Positions 6,245 through 6,668 of a stretch of 6,668 bases of DNA are shown piece after piece (within the stretch, counting starts at the first letter, position 1; every line of letters starts with the position of its first letter). The notes under the pieces were generated by a model, which saw only the letters and a list, made by a program, of their open reading frames with translations, searched no databases and had not been told where the DNA came from. This DNA is from Collinsella aerofaciens. GTDB taxonomy: Bacteria > Actinomycetota > Coriobacteriia > Coriobacteriales > Coriobacteriaceae. Where the stretch lies: NCBI GenBank assembly GCA_905213725.1, contig CAJMJM010000101.1, forward strand, positions 1 through 6,668, read 5' to 3'. The position numbers and the translations under genes were made by a program.

Positions 6245-6668
6245 ATGAACAGTGCAAGCGCCAAGCGCATCGACATCATCTCGGACACCCACGGCTATTT
6301 ATCGCCTGCGCTCTTGGACGAGCTTAAGGGCGCGGATCTGATTATCCATGCCGGTGACCTTACGTCGGAGATGGACTACGAGCACCTATGCACTATCGCC
6401 CCCGTGCGGGCCGTACTGGGCAACAACGATTACTACCGCGACTACGGCCCCGATGTAGACCGTCTTGTACTCTTTACCTACGAAGGCCTCAAATTCGCCG
6501 TAGCCCACTACCGCGAAGACCTTCCGGTGGGATCCGTAGACGTAGCCATCAACGGCCACACCCACGTAACCAAAGAAGCCCAAGAGGGCCGTTGCTTAGT
6601 CCTCAACCCGGGCAGCGCCAGCTACACCACAGGCACCCGAGGCACCACCATGGCCAGAATGCTAGTAA
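6245..6668 (+). CDS. YfcE/MJ0936-type metallophosphoesterase (3' end outside window)
   Basis: 141 codons are visible before the window edge. The metal-site motifs of calcineurin-like phosphoesterases appear in order: ISDTHG at 12-17 (Asp14, His16), HAGDL at 35-39 (Asp38), LGNND at 58-62 (Asn61), AHY at 87-89 (His88) and NGHTHV at 103-108 (His105, His107), then NPGS at 121-124. This order is that of the small YfcE/MJ0936 phosphodiesterases, which need two divalent metals. Those are about 160-180 residues long, so perhaps 20-40 residues are missing. The natural substrate is not known. GGAAGGGA (6233-6240) is the ribosome binding site, 4 nt before the ATG. The gene starts 39 bp after the terminator and I see no convincing promoter in that gap. 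Valine codon use differs from its neighbours: GTA is used for 8 of 11 valines from codon 54 onward. Confidence 0.9.
   Translation, partial: MNSASAKRIDIISDTHGYLSPALLDELKGADLIIHAGDLTSEMDYEHLCTIAPVRAVLGNNDYYRDYGPDVDRLVLFTYEGLKFAVAHYREDLPVGSVDVAINGHTHVTKEAQEGRCLVLNPGSASYTTGTRGTTMARMLV

Noticed and set aside
5369..6292. 307-codon open frame on the minus strand opposite the response regulator
   Set aside because: It covers the regulator and its terminator in antisense and shows no domain. The + strand gene has all receiver and LytTR residues.

Overview
The window is a GC-rich, densely coded stretch with every supported gene on the + strand. Codon use (GTG/GTC, CGC, GAG, CTG), short intergenic gaps and the gene families suggest a Coriobacteriia-like gut actinobacterium such as Collinsella. 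That placement is inference from style and not from a marker gene.

Layout: (1) positions 2-262 hold the 3' end of a LytTR-type response regulator cut by the window edge. (2) 355-1299 encodes a zinc-dependent phospholipase C-like protein. (3) 1401-2660 encodes a 12-helix UMF1/Atg22-type MFS transporter. (4) A 171-bp gap carries an inverted-repeat cluster, a promoter-like element and a strong intrinsic terminator hairpin just ahead of the next gene. (5) 2832-6148 looks like one operon: a family 2-type glycosyltransferase, a LytS-type membrane sensor kinase overlapping it by ATGA, and a LytTR response regulator. (6) A terminator follows at 6155-6205. (7) A YfcE-like metallophosphoesterase starts at 6245 and runs off the window.

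The most notable point is that the sensor kinase is interrupted by a single in-frame TAG at 4649-4651. It falls exactly between the membrane/GAF half and the catalytic half. Both halves are otherwise intact, in the same frame and well conserved, and a glutamine codon (CAG) is the likely ancestral state. If the stop is real, the kinase would be inactive or dependent on readthrough, while the cognate regulator is intact.

The working model is that the kinase senses an envelope or cytoplasmic signal through its membrane/GAF part and phosphorylates the regulator at Asp54. The regulator would then control unknown targets through its LytTR domain. Translational coupling of the glycosyltransferase to the kinase hints at a role in surface glycans. 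A second LytTR regulator at the left edge means two related regulators lie within about 5 kb. I saw no tRNA, rRNA, CRISPR array or mobile element. No gap without a gene exceeds 300 bases.
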